In this document: piece by piece, positions 1 through 8,262 of the stretch
Layout of the letters: each line of letters opens with the position of its first letter
Position numbering within the stretch: position 1 is the first letter of the stretch
Assembly (NCBI GenBank): GCA_945291235.1
Contig: CALYQY010000025.1
Coordinates: forward strand, 1-25,893
From: an uncultured Gilliamella sp.
GTDB taxonomy: Bacteria; Pseudomonadota; Gammaproteobacteria; Enterobacterales; Enterobacteriaceae
DNA: 25,893 bases
Direction: 5' to 3'
Position numbers and translations under genes: made by a program
The notes under the pieces: model-generated
The model's input: the letters and a program-made list of their open reading frames with translations, nothing else
What the model was told of the DNA's origin: nothing
Databases searched by the model: none

Positions 1-5
1 TGGGG

Positions 6-53
6 GGATAAATAACGATTATTTAGATGCTTATAACTTAAAGTTATATTTAA
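6..53. repeat. Intergenic A/T-rich repeat, copy 1
   Basis: This stretch of about 48 bp carries ATAACGATTATTTA, then ATGCTT, then TAACTTAAAGTTATATTTA. It recurs with few differences at 341-388, and the first 20 bp recur inverted at 438-461. The TAACTTAAAGTTA core is nearly palindromic. It is probably a short dispersed intergenic element, but no terminal repeats or coding content are visible that would define it as a MITE. Confidence 0.5.
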
Positions 54-109
54 AAATGTCTTATAGTTTTATAAGTAAAGCAAAAAATTATCTGAATTTA
101 GAGAACATT

Positions 110-284
110 CTATTTACACTCACTCGGGCGGATTTGATACTCAAAAAAGTAAATAAAAAGTAAGATAAATTTCTGCTCTTTGCCAAAAAAATCTTTCAAA
201 TTATCATAAGCCGAATTCGCACCCCAAAATGGGCCGATTAAGGCAACCGTTGTCAGTAACTGAGTGAAAATATATTATTGCCAT
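110..284 (-). pseudogene. Short ORF broken by a +1 frameshift (57 residues if repaired)
   Basis: An ATG at 284 follows a very strong Shine-Dalgarno stretch, AAAGGGGAGGG, but that frame ends within about 27 codons. Removing one base from the T run (A run at 267-270 on the plus strand) gives a continuous 57-residue frame ending at the TAG at 110-112. The total length of 175 nt is 58 codons plus one base. The repaired product begins MAIIYFTQLLTTVALIGPFW and has a hydrophobic N-terminus, a charged middle (DNLKDFFGKEQK), a second hydrophobic patch (ILLFIYFF) and a polar end. I do not recognise the family. It could be a decayed small membrane protein, a programmed frameshift, a homopolymer sequencing error or chance. 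It lies between two copies of the intergenic repeat. Confidence 0.35.
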
Positions 285-340
285 TATCCCTCCCCTTTGG
301 AATTGATAGGTTTTTTAAGTTTATCAATAAAGTATCGAAG

Positions 341-388
341 GGATAATAACGATTATTTAAATGCTTTTAACTTAACGTTATATTTATA
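341..388. repeat. Intergenic A/T-rich repeat, copy 2
   Basis: Second copy of the 6-53 element, with ATAACGATTATTTAAATGCT followed by TTAACTTAACGTTATATTTA. Together with the inverted partial copy at 438-461 it could fold into a long imperfect stem, with GATAATAACGATTATTTAAA facing a 17-of-20 match. The arm spacing of roughly 75 bp leaves room for a large loop. Confidence 0.5.
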
Positions 389-437
389 AAAGAACTAGTT
401 ATAGTAAGTTCAGTTTAAACTAAACATATCAAAATAC

Positions 438-461
438 CTTTAAATAATCATTGCTATCATC
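438..461. repeat. Inverted partial copy of the intergenic repeat
   Basis: The reverse complement of this segment reads GATAGCAATGATTATTTAAA, close to the left part of the copies at 6-53 and 341-388. It lies just downstream of the stop of the minus-strand membrane protein gene at 488. A role as an RNA 3'-end stem is possible, but there is no clean U tract. Confidence 0.4.
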
Positions 462-487
462 AATTTTTTATTACGACTACTTGGTAT

Positions 488-1888
488 TTATGGATCTAGT
501 TTTGCCAATTCTGATGACCATATTTCTTGGAATTCATGCTCATAAGTTTTTATTTCTCCATATTGAGAAACCGGAATGATAAAAGCTAAAGCAACGGCTG
601 CCACTAAAATAATGATAAAACAGGTCATCAAAATATTTTCGTTAGCCGGAATTAAAGCAATCAGGGTAAACAGTAACGAAATGATACTTATAAGATAAAC
701 AACTGGTAAAATAAATAATTCATTTTTTTGATTTGAAGGCTGCATATTTTTATCATACAACTGCATGATATGAATCTCATCACCACACTGCGCTACCACC
801 ATTTGCCCTTTTTGACCTTGATTTACAGCTTCGGCAGCAAGCGATAACGTCAACCATGCGTGGCTATCATCTAAAACACCTAAGTTATCATCCAAATGAT
901 AAAGCTTATTCGGTTCAATAATGATCTCACTATTATTATCTAAAAATGTTCCTTTTAGAATATTCAATGCAGAAGAAGGTAAATGCGCTGCCCATAATTG
1001 TCGAACTTGCTTTTTATCAACTTGCTCAGCTTTAATTAGATACTCAATATCGTCACTTAAATCCGTTAATTTGGTTGTAAGAGGGCGAAATACTCTTAAT
1101 TTTGAAAGTTTTGACGCTTTATATTCATTTGAAAACAATAAAGCGCAACAATATTCACTAAAAGGTAAACTATTTTTGACATCAAACACCAAATTAATAA
1201 TCAATGTTGTTTGATTATCATATTCATCTACCCATTCATTAATCATTTTTGGTGAAGGGATTTGATCTGACGCACTGATATTTGAATCACGAATACTGAT
1301 ATTATTTGAATGACAAAAATTAATCAGATTAGTCATAGCTAAATCTGAATTGTTTAATGTATTTAATTGCACTTTTATATTTGAAAATTGATTAATTTTC
1401 TTTTTCATTGGAAGCAGTATTTTTTCAAATACATAAAAAAAGGCTGAACTATTCAAATTATGCAAAGTCGAAATGGGAACTTGTTTTTCTGGGTTCATTG
1501 GTTGACTACCTTCTAAACCCATAATTTTCAAGCCTAGATTCTCAATATCGGTAAGATATTGTGAATCAACTAACCAAATTGATTGACGAGTCCAATTTTG
1601 CCACTGTTCGTGTTTACTTTCGATTTTTTTATTAAAAAAAAGTACGTAAAGTAATTTATGATGATAAATATTATACACTATCCCTGTTATCGACAAACCA
1701 AAACATAGTGGTGCAATAACAAAATATAAGCAACTTAACCCTAGACTAGGTAATATGTTTTCAGCATTGATAAGTATTACAACAAAAGCAAAAATAGCAA
1801 TACTTACCACAAAAACTAATAAATATAAAAAGATAGAAAAGTTTTTAGGCAATGCTTTTTCGGGTATATTAGGAAATTTCCACTGCAT
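488..1888 (-). CDS. Four-TM membrane protein of the T6SS effector island, function unknown
   Basis: I do not recognise this 466-residue protein. A hydrophobic pair near the N-terminus (after NIPEKALPKN, roughly residues 17-85) and a second pair near the C-terminus (about 385-440) flank a soluble domain of about 290 residues with no motif I can name. The start chosen is the ATG at 1888, with AGGGAG upstream and the tetramer-style overlap TAATG with the PAAR stop; the longer frame to 1936 would overlap PAAR much further and lacks such a signal. The one-base overlap implies translational coupling with PAAR. Its position at the end of the vgrG-effector-immunity-PAAR operon suggests a role with the PAAR spike (loading, chaperoning or immunity), but that is only inference from context. 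Confidence 0.8.
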   Translation of the reverse strand: MQWKFPNIPEKALPKNFSIFLYLLVFVVSIAIFAFVVILINAENILPSLGLSCLYFVIAPLCFGLSITGIVYNIYHHKLLYVLFFNKKIESKHEQWQNWTRQSIWLVDSQYLTDIENLGLKIMGLEGSQPMNPEKQVPISTLHNLNSSAFFYVFEKILLPMKKKINQFSNIKVQLNTLNNSDLAMTNLINFCHSNNISIRDSNISASDQIPSPKMINEWVDEYDNQTTLIINLVFDVKNSLPFSEYCCALLFSNEYKASKLSKLRVFRPLTTKLTDLSDDIEYLIKAEQVDKKQVRQLWAAHLPSSALNILKGTFLDNNSEIIIEPNKLYHLDDNLGVLDDSHAWLTLSLAAEAVNQGQKGQMVVAQCGDEIHIMQLYDKNMQPSNQKNELFILPVVYLISIISLLFTLIALIPANENILMTCFIIILVAAVALAFIIPVSQYGEIKTYEHEFQEIWSSELAKLDP

Positions 1889-2148
1889 TATTCGCTCCCT
1901 GCTACGGGTAAAGTTGAGATTAAAGAACAACCACAAGCAGTTTTACAACCATTCACAGCTACATTACGATCAAACATTTTCCAAGTAGGATGGCCTTCAA
2001 CAATATTATTCACCCCATGACCTTTTTTGGGACACGAAACTTGATCACCAACTAAAGCAACCGGTTTTCCCTCAAATTTAGCGCCTGACGCACTAATAAC
2101 ATTTCCACCATGTGAATGGGGATCACCTAAGCGAATCACACCTTTCAT
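1888..2148 (-). CDS. Single-domain PAAR spike-tip protein
   Basis: This 86-residue protein fits the PAAR family, which caps the VgrG spike of the type VI secretion system and can bind effectors. Visible family features are an N-terminal GDPHSHGG, the repeated HGG/HGV glycine-histidine turns, a CPKKGHG segment near residue 40 and a C-terminal ACGCSL segment, giving the Cys/His set that normally holds a metal at the tip. There is no fused toxin domain, so it is a bare tip. AAAGGAG lies about 11 bases before the ATG. It is 30 bp downstream of the last immunity gene, and its stop overlaps the start of the next gene by one base. It probably works with the VgrG and lipase encoded in the same operon. 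Confidence 0.9.
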   Translation of the reverse strand: MKGVIRLGDPHSHGGNVISASGAKFEGKPVALVGDQVSCPKKGHGVNNIVEGHPTWKMFDRNVAVNGCKTACGCSLISTLPVAGSE

Positions 2149-2178
2149 AATATTAATAACTCCTTTTTTTATATATTT

Positions 2179-3114
2179 TTACTTTTCCGCCCCGACAACA
2201 CAGCGAATCTTATCCCAGCCTTGGTAAGGTTCGGGGTGGATGCTTCGTGCAGCTTGCACCCGTTCTAGATAATGAGGGGTGTGATATATTCGCCAATATG
2301 CTCCAAATGGTTGCATACCTAATAAATTAGGATCTTTTTGCTGGATAAGGCTTAGATCAATATCTTTCAAAGAGTGAAATGACTGCTGATTTTTCGTTCC
2401 AAACCTCTTATTATCATAAAATACGGTTTCCCCAAACAGTACATTATCATTGTTTAATATAAAATAACCGGTATCGCCCGGAATGGTGATAGTTTTGGTA
2501 TATCCATTCGAATCATTTTTTCTTATATCTTCAAATGTTACATTAAGTGGATTATCATCCACCCCAATAAAACGCTCAACCCTTTCTGCCGGGACTGCAG
2601 CATAGCTTGTGACTTCACCAATGTGAAACGTTCGCCCTTGATCTAACGAAAACAGAACAAATGACATATCATTCGCCGGAATAGCAATATATTTTTTGCC
2701 CGGATTGTAATAGTGAAACGTCGGCAATTGTGTTTTGGTGAAAAACGGAATATTGATTCGGGTATGAATATTGTTAGCATCATCGTGATACCACATTAAC
2801 CCTTCACAGTTTTCACCTTGTAACTCTAAATAGCGGTGTTCGTCGTAACGATAAACCACCTGACGCTTTTGGCTTAAATAATAATATGTTGCCTTTTCGA
2901 AATTAGTTATGGTTCTTGTTGTGATTTTATTAGGTAAGTCATACATATATGGGTAGACGATTTCATACCCTTCCCGTGGCTCAGCCATTGGAATATCTAA
3001 CCCCACTTTTTGAACCTGATCGGGTCGAGAACTTCCAACCCAATAAACTGACAACCAGATTATTGCCGGCACTAAAACCAGCAGCAAAAATAGCCCTTTT
3101 AATTTATGATTCAT
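2179..3114 (-). CDS. Tli3-like T6SS immunity protein, type A, copy 2
   Basis: This 311-residue protein has an N-terminal hydrophobic segment (residues 7-25) without a lipobox, so it is probably a membrane-anchored periplasmic protein. It shares three landmarks with the type B neighbours: an L-x-L-x-G-x-x-C-x-G element around Cys103, a S-x-D-x-G-R-T-F turn near residues 157-163, and a C-terminal G-W-D-x-x-x-C ending at Cys305. The two cysteines could form a disulfide. These landmarks and the place after a Tle3 lipase fit the Tli3 immunity family. Residues 1-154 and about the last 23 are identical to copy 1 (3912-4844), while residues 155-285 differ at many positions. The start overlaps the stop of the upstream type B gene by 11 bp. 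Confidence 0.8.
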   Translation of the reverse strand: MNHKLKGLFLLLVLVPAIIWLSVYWVGSSRPDQVQKVGLDIPMAEPREGYEIVYPYMYDLPNKITTRTITNFEKATYYYLSQKRQVVYRYDEHRYLELQGENCEGLMWYHDDANNIHTRINIPFFTKTQLPTFHYYNPGKKYIAIPANDMSFVLFSLDQGRTFHIGEVTSYAAVPAERVERFIGVDDNPLNVTFEDIRKNDSNGYTKTITIPGDTGYFILNNDNVLFGETVFYDNKRFGTKNQQSFHSLKDIDLSLIQQKDPNLLGMQPFGAYWRIYHTPHYLERVQAARSIHPEPYQGWDKIRCVVGAEK

Positions 3115-3910
3115 GCGTTACCTCGTCATGACTTAATCCTATTACCGCTCGCAACTTGTTTTGCCAATGATGAAACGGTTTAAAGCGACTTTGGATTATC
3201 ACCTCTTGCTTTAGACTTGGGTCACACTGCCAACGGTCCCAACCTGTATACTGGTCTGGCATTGTTGGCAGGCTTGCAGGCGGATTGTCCCAGCGGGAGC
3301 CCATATAACGGGTATGCCGTTCTAAAATAGCTTGGTTGATTGGCGATAATAAATCATAGCCAATTCTTGTACCATAAGGCTGTGGCGAGCGATATATGCC
3401 TCTGTTTTTATCCAACACAAATATTTGATTATTCAGCACCACAATTTGTTCAACCGTATCAACCATTGGGCGGTAATACCCTTTTACCTTATCCGAAGTT
3501 TCAAAATGGGTGGTTTGAAAGGTACGCCCGCCGTCACGGGAGTAGTCAATCCCTGAATAATCATCTAAAGGCACAAATATATAATCTTCGGGCATATGGC
3601 TAAACGGTTCGGTCAGTGCTTGGGCTGAATGTAGCGCTAATTCCGAGTAAATCTGTTTTTGTTCGTCAATATAATATAACCGCCCTTGACACCCTAAGCC
3701 GGTCAGCTGCAACGAACGGTAGTTGTCAAATTTAAACACCATTTGGGTGGGCGCCCCGAAAATCGTGCGGTCTTGACCCGGTATCGGCATTAATGCCAAA
3801 AAACAGATTAGAAAAGCGCAATAGCTAATCGCCATTAACCCTCGCTTTTTTTGGACGTAACTGTAAATGACTAACCCTGTTGTCACTAAAAGATAACAAA
3901 ATGCTAACAT
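3104..3910 (-). CDS. Tli3-like T6SS immunity protein, type B, copy 2
   Basis: This 268-residue protein begins with two hydrophobic segments (about residues 1-18 and 24-43) and then a soluble domain with Cys74 in G-L-G-C-Q-G, the S-x-D-G-G-R-T-F turn and a G-W-D-x-x-x-C near residue 229. These landmarks are shared with the type A proteins and the Tli3 immunity family. I chose the ATG at 3910, one base after the stop of the upstream type A gene, because it matches the start of copy 1 exactly; an upstream GTG at 3934 would add eight residues not conserved in copy 1. Its 3' end overlaps the next type A gene by 11 bp. It is close to copy 1, with scattered substitutions such as E/H, Q/R and I/T. 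Confidence 0.78.
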   Translation of the reverse strand: MLAFCYLLVTTGLVIYSYVQKKRGLMAISYCAFLICFLALMPIPGQDRTIFGAPTQMVFKFDNYRSLQLTGLGCQGRLYYIDEQKQIYSELALHSAQALTEPFSHMPEDYIFVPLDDYSGIDYSRDGGRTFQTTHFETSDKVKGYYRPMVDTVEQIVVLNNQIFVLDKNRGIYRSPQPYGTRIGYDLLSPINQAILERHTRYMGSRWDNPPASLPTMPDQYTGWDRWQCDPSLKQEVIIQSRFKPFHHWQNKLRAVIGLSHDEVTHES

Positions 3911-3911
3911 A

Positions 3912-4844
3912 TTACTTTTCCGCCCCAACAACACAGCGAATCTTATCCCAGCCTTGGTAAGGTTCGGGGTGAATGCTTCGCGCAGCTTGCACCCGTTCTA
4001 AATAATTGGGGTTGTGATATATTTGCCAATATTTTCCGAAAAATTGCATACCTTTAAAATTAGGATTTTTTTGCTGGATAAGGCTTGGATCAATACCTTT
4101 AACAGAGTGAAAGGCTTGTTCAAACGTTCTAAGCGCTTCATGATCATAATATACGGTTTCTCCAAAAAGCACATCGCCATTGTTTAATATAAAATAACCG
4201 GTATTGCCTGATATAGCGATAGTATTCATAAATCCATTTGGATCACTCTTTCTTACATCTTTAAATGTTACATTAAGTGGACTATCATCCACACCAATAA
4301 AACGCTCGACCCTTTCTGATGGGACTGCAGCATAGCTTGTGACTTCACCAATACGAAACGTTCGCCCTTGATCTAACGAATACAAAACAAATGACATATC
4401 ATTTGCCGGAATAGCAATATATTTTTTGCCCGGATTGTAATAGTGAAACGTTGGCAATTGTGTTTTGGTGAAAAACGGAATATTGATTCGGGTATGAATA
4501 TTGTTAGCATCATCGTGATACCACATTAACCCTTCACAGTTTTCACCTTGTAACTCTAAATAGCGGTGTTCGTCGTAACGATAAACCACCTGACGCTTTT
4601 GGCTTAAATAATAATATGTTGCCTTTTCGAAATTAGTTATGGTTCTTGTTGTGATTTTATTAGGTAAGTCATACATATATGGGTAGACGATTTCATACCC
4701 TTCCCGTGGCTCAGCCATTGGAATATCTAACCCCACTTTTTGAACCTGATCGGGTCGAGAACTTCCAACCCAATAAACTGACAACCAGATTATTGCCGGC
4801 ACTAAAACCAGCAGCAAAAATAGCCCTTTTAATTTATGATTCAT
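3912..4844 (-). CDS. Tli3-like T6SS immunity protein, type A, copy 1
   Basis: This 310-residue protein is the effector-proximal type A paralogue. Like copy 2 it has one N-terminal membrane segment, Cys103 in the G-E-N-C-E-G element, the D-Q-G-R-T-F turn and the terminal G-W-D-K-I-R-C. Its first 154 residues equal copy 2. The following ~130 residues carry most of the differences, including one codon fewer (around NGFMNTIAISGN and DHEALRTFEQAF against different residues in copy 2). If the variable half contacts the lipase, the two copies could protect against different Tle3 variants; that is inference. The gene overlaps the upstream type B gene by 11 bp and ends one base before the next type B start, so the block is tightly coupled. 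Confidence 0.8.
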   Translation of the reverse strand: MNHKLKGLFLLLVLVPAIIWLSVYWVGSSRPDQVQKVGLDIPMAEPREGYEIVYPYMYDLPNKITTRTITNFEKATYYYLSQKRQVVYRYDEHRYLELQGENCEGLMWYHDDANNIHTRINIPFFTKTQLPTFHYYNPGKKYIAIPANDMSFVLYSLDQGRTFRIGEVTSYAAVPSERVERFIGVDDSPLNVTFKDVRKSDPNGFMNTIAISGNTGYFILNNGDVLFGETVYYDHEALRTFEQAFHSVKGIDPSLIQQKNPNFKGMQFFGKYWQIYHNPNYLERVQAARSIHPEPYQGWDKIRCVVGAEK

Positions 4845-5640
4845 GCGTTACCTCGTCATGACTTAATCCTATTACCGCTCGCAACTTGTTTTGCCATTGA
4901 TGAAACGGTTTAAAGCGACTTTGGATTATTACCTCTTGCTTTAGACTTGGGTCACACTGCCAACGGTCCCAGCCTGTATATTGATCTGGCATTTTGGGCA
5001 GGCTTGCAGGCGGATTGTCCCAGCGGGGACCCATATAACGGGTATGCCGATCTAAAATAGCTTGGTTGGTTGGCGATAATAAATCATAGCCAGTGCTTGT
5101 ACCATAAGGCTGTGGTGAGCGGTATATGCCTCTGTTTTTATCCAATACAAATATTTGATTATTCAGCACCACTATTTGTTCAACCGTATCAACCATTGGG
5201 CGGTAATACCCCTTCACCTTATCCGAAGTATGAAAATGCGTGGTTCGAAAAGTACGCCCGCCGTCACGGGAATAGTCAATCCCTGAATAATCTCTTAAAG
5301 GGACAAAAATATAATCTTCGGGCATATGGCTAAACGGTTCGGTTAGTGCTCGGGCTGAATGTAGCGCTAATTCCGAATAGATCTGTTTTTGTTCGTCAAT
5401 ATAATATAACCGCCCTTGACACCCTAAGCCAGTCAGCTGCAACGAACGGTAGTTGTCAAATTTAAACACTATTTGGGTGGGCGCCCCGAAAACCGTACGG
5501 TCTTGACCTGGTATCGGCATTAATGCCAAAAAACAGATTAGAAAAGCGCAATAGCTAATCGCCATTAACCCTCGCTTTTTTTGGACATAACTGTAAATGA
5601 CTAACCCTGTTGTAACTAAAAGATAACAAAATGCTAACAT
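4834..5640 (-). CDS. Tli3-like T6SS immunity protein, type B, copy 1
   Basis: This 268-residue protein directly follows the lipase effector: the effector stop TAA is immediately followed by this ATG, and AAGGAG lies inside the effector's last codons, so effector and immunity are translationally coupled. Two N-terminal hydrophobic segments precede a soluble domain with Cys74 (G-L-G-C-Q-G-R-L-Y-Y), the S-R-D-G-G-R-T-F turn and G-W-D-R-W-Q-C at 223-229. The first gene after a Tle3-type lipase is the classical position of the cognate immunity gene, making this the best candidate for the cognate Tli3. The two membrane segments, rather than a lipobox, differ from the lipoprotein anchoring reported for some Tli3 proteins. 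Confidence 0.8.
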   Translation of the reverse strand: MLAFCYLLVTTGLVIYSYVQKKRGLMAISYCAFLICFLALMPIPGQDRTVFGAPTQIVFKFDNYRSLQLTGLGCQGRLYYIDEQKQIYSELALHSARALTEPFSHMPEDYIFVPLRDYSGIDYSRDGGRTFRTTHFHTSDKVKGYYRPMVDTVEQIVVLNNQIFVLDKNRGIYRSPQPYGTSTGYDLLSPTNQAILDRHTRYMGPRWDNPPASLPKMPDQYTGWDRWQCDPSLKQEVIIQSRFKPFHQWQNKLRAVIGLSHDEVTHES

Positions 5641-8259
5641 TTAAGGCTCCTTAATATCGGGATCCGGTAATGGCCATTGTGGCTTTTGACTTAATTTGCG
5701 ATATTTTTCTTTCATTAATTCTTTTACTACAACTTTTTTGCTAGAAGGATCATGATAAAAACTATTATCTACCATATCATCGCCAAATGGCATGTGTTTG
5801 GTTGGATAATTCATCGCTTTTTTTAAATCATCTGGCAAAATGCCATAGCGACTATATAAGACCGTTTCCGTATCGTTATTTTCGGGGTGGCGCCAATCAG
5901 CTATAGCGCGCCATTCAAAAAGAAGCCGCTGGTTTTGTGGGGTAATGCCGTTCACCACGCCAAGGGCTAAATCGTAAGCCATAATTTTTGCCGGTGCTTC
6001 TTTGCTGTTGGTGATGCCTGAATGGTGGCTACTTGTATCCTCTTCACTGTCCACTAGATCACGAATGGCATCCTTTAATTGTTGATTTGATAGATAATAA
6101 TAAATTCGAATCTGGTCTTTATCTTTACCCATATCGTTATTACCGATATAGGTAAAGCATTTTATCCCTCGATCCGACAGTTTCAAATCATCGTTTAGTT
6201 TTTTTAATAAAACCGGATCAGTAATGATTGGTTGCCCCAATAGATCAATCGGGTTAGACGGCGGTATATAACTTGGTCGGGGCACGGTTACATTGATTGT
6301 CCCTTGTTTTAGTTTTTCTATTTTTTGAGGACTTTTATTGTAGATATCCCCATAATGTATGGCTCGGCTCAGTTTAGTTTTATCGCCGGGCTGATCAACT
6401 TGATAAATCATGGTTTCGGGCACTTCTTCACCATTGATAATCCGCTCTGTAAGGATAAAAGGCGCAGTTTGAATGTCACCGGTCGAATAGTTATCACATT
6501 GTGCCGTTGCAAATTTCAACATTTGTATCGATGCATTGAATGAATTATTGGGTCTGATTTTTAAACTTGGATTATCACGTAATAGCTCGTCCGGACTTGA
6601 GCACATTGCACCCTGTTCTTTCATTTCACTAGACGATACCTTATTATAGGTTTGTTCAGGGTGGTCTTTTGCCATTTCGGCAAAAGTCGGGCGATATGTC
6701 ACAATCACTGAGCGACCGCCAGCAAAATAATGACCATGTTCGATTGTCCCTTCAAATTTGCTGAATAACGGTTCTTGCTTGAGTCTTTGCAGCTGTTCAG
6801 GAAGTAATACGACTGTGTTGGCTACTTTACCACCTCGAACACCAATATCAACATAGGTAACCCGCTGTTTGTAATCCTCTAAACTGATATAGTCCGGGTA
6901 GTCTTGCTCGTCAATGGTCATGGTCACTAAAGGAAGAATAAAATTTGGATTAATCGGATTGTTACCGGCGATGACTTTATGAGAAAACACTCGCTGCCTT
7001 AAATTTTCATGGCACGCTTTAATGATATGATCAGGAATCCCTTTCCACCCCATTCCTTGCACATTCCATAACGAAACCACGTGATCATTGGGACTAAAAT
7101 AGTGATACACTTTGCCGAAGTTATCACGATAAAACATCTCCTCGTCTTTGCCCAAGCGATCATACTGCTTTTCGCTGCCGTCGGCTTGAATATATTTTTC
7201 ATCAGGATTTATGGTGGTATTAATAATGTAGTTTTCTTTTAGTGTTTCTGGCGTGAATTTTTTATTTCTCAAATCCTGTGAGTCTTTAATTTTTTTAACA
7301 AAGTTGATAAACGTCTTTTCGCGACTTTGTTCACTTTGAATACCCATATAGAGATCTTTCGATAACACTTCAGCATATGACGGGTCAAAGGCATAGGGTG
7401 AGTGCGCCAAAATCACACAATCCGCTGGAAGTACCCGCTTTTCTTGAGCTAATAAAAAAGTTGCCAGCATAGTAATAATGGTTCCTTGACTGTGCGCCAC
7501 TATGTTAATCGGAATATCTTGCCCGTCGGTATCTTCCCTAATTTTTTTAATCAAATTTGCTAACCGGTAAGCCGCAAATGCAAAATAGATACGATGCGGG
7601 TTATCGTAACTTTTTGAACCTTCAGGGGTAACTATTTTTCCGCCAAAGGCAAGTAAACCTGACATGCCTGGTCCATACATATCGGGGATCGAGGTGGTTG
7701 CATTGGCAAACGGCCCCCCATTGCGGTGATAACCATAATCGATCCAATTGAAAAAATTATCGCTATTGAGTTTATCAACCTCAAGGGTACCGGTATCTAA
7801 TTTAAATTCCCGATCTAGCCAATAACTGCTGTAGGGTAATTCTGGATCAATCACCGACGGATCTTTAAGTCTTTTTTCATAAGCGCGTTGATCTTCGTCA
7901 TACTTTTGTTTATCGACCGGACGATACCCCCAAAAAAAGGGAATAACTGGGGAGTAGTGACTTTTGGTTATTGCTATTCTTGGCGCAAAGTTGTCACTTT
8001 CCTCTTGAATCGTCGCCCATTTATTGGGAATTAAATCACATCGACCTAATCGCTTATTTAATCCTTCACAGATACCTTGATCCTGATTTTCAAATGCTTC
8101 ACCAATATCATTTACCCCGTGGATTAAAATAACGATACAAGGTAGTGGTGCTGATACATCAACGTTACAGGTTAACATTGCATCGGTCGAATTTGATGGA
8201 ACGCCACTCACCTTTTCAACTGAATGAAGTACTTTATCTGAGTCTGTTTTATTCGACAT
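5641..8259 (-). CDS. tle3: Tle3-family T6SS phospholipase effector
   Basis: This 872-residue protein is an alpha/beta-hydrolase toxin predicted to attack membrane phospholipids of rival cells after T6SS delivery. Visible features are the hydrophobic beta strand and oxyanion loop ending in HGVN (47-50), the nucleophile elbow A-H-S-Q-G with Ser257, a candidate acidic residue in S-P-N-D-H-V-V (Asp392) and a C-terminal region with HHSGIT (745-750) followed by A-Y-D-L-A-L-G-V, typical of the DUF3274/Tle3 type. The elbow has Ala in place of the first Gly of GxSxG. There is no signal peptide or membrane segment, as expected for a VgrG/PAAR cargo. It starts 3 bp after the vgrG stop with AAAGGAATG upstream, and four immunity-like genes follow. 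Which histidine completes the triad I cannot decide. Confidence 0.85.
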   Translation of the reverse strand: MSNKTDSDKVLHSVEKVSGVPSNSTDAMLTCNVDVSAPLPCIVILIHGVNDIGEAFENQDQGICEGLNKRLGRCDLIPNKWATIQEESDNFAPRIAITKSHYSPVIPFFWGYRPVDKQKYDEDQRAYEKRLKDPSVIDPELPYSSYWLDREFKLDTGTLEVDKLNSDNFFNWIDYGYHRNGGPFANATTSIPDMYGPGMSGLLAFGGKIVTPEGSKSYDNPHRIYFAFAAYRLANLIKKIREDTDGQDIPINIVAHSQGTIITMLATFLLAQEKRVLPADCVILAHSPYAFDPSYAEVLSKDLYMGIQSEQSREKTFINFVKKIKDSQDLRNKKFTPETLKENYIINTTINPDEKYIQADGSEKQYDRLGKDEEMFYRDNFGKVYHYFSPNDHVVSLWNVQGMGWKGIPDHIIKACHENLRQRVFSHKVIAGNNPINPNFILPLVTMTIDEQDYPDYISLEDYKQRVTYVDIGVRGGKVANTVVLLPEQLQRLKQEPLFSKFEGTIEHGHYFAGGRSVIVTYRPTFAEMAKDHPEQTYNKVSSSEMKEQGAMCSSPDELLRDNPSLKIRPNNSFNASIQMLKFATAQCDNYSTGDIQTAPFILTERIINGEEVPETMIYQVDQPGDKTKLSRAIHYGDIYNKSPQKIEKLKQGTINVTVPRPSYIPPSNPIDLLGQPIITDPVLLKKLNDDLKLSDRGIKCFTYIGNNDMGKDKDQIRIYYYLSNQQLKDAIRDLVDSEEDTSSHHSGITNSKEAPAKIMAYDLALGVVNGITPQNQRLLFEWRAIADWRHPENNDTETVLYSRYGILPDDLKKAMNYPTKHMPFGDDMVDNSFYHDPSSKKVVVKELMKEKYRKLSQKPQWPLPDPDIKEP

Positions 8260-8262
8260 TCA

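Larger units (their letters stand above)
2179..5640 (-). repeat. Tandem duplication of a two-gene immunity unit (about 1.73 kb)
   Basis: The segment 3911-5640 repeats 2179-3910 with an offset of 1730-1733 bp, each unit holding one type B and one type A Tli3-like gene. Identity is uneven. A stretch of roughly 440 bp (about 2722-3166 against 4452-4896) looks identical, while the 3' half of the type A genes has many substitutions and a one-codon length change. This mosaic suggests an older duplication later homogenised in part by gene conversion. Confidence 0.9.

Noticed and set aside
1889..1936. Sixteen additional N-terminal residues of the four-TM protein
   Set aside because: They overlap PAAR; the TAATG junction with AGGGAG upstream is the better start.
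3911..3934. GTG start giving the second type B immunity gene eight more residues
   Set aside because: It lies inside the preceding gene and is not conserved in the duplicated copy, which starts at the equivalent ATG.
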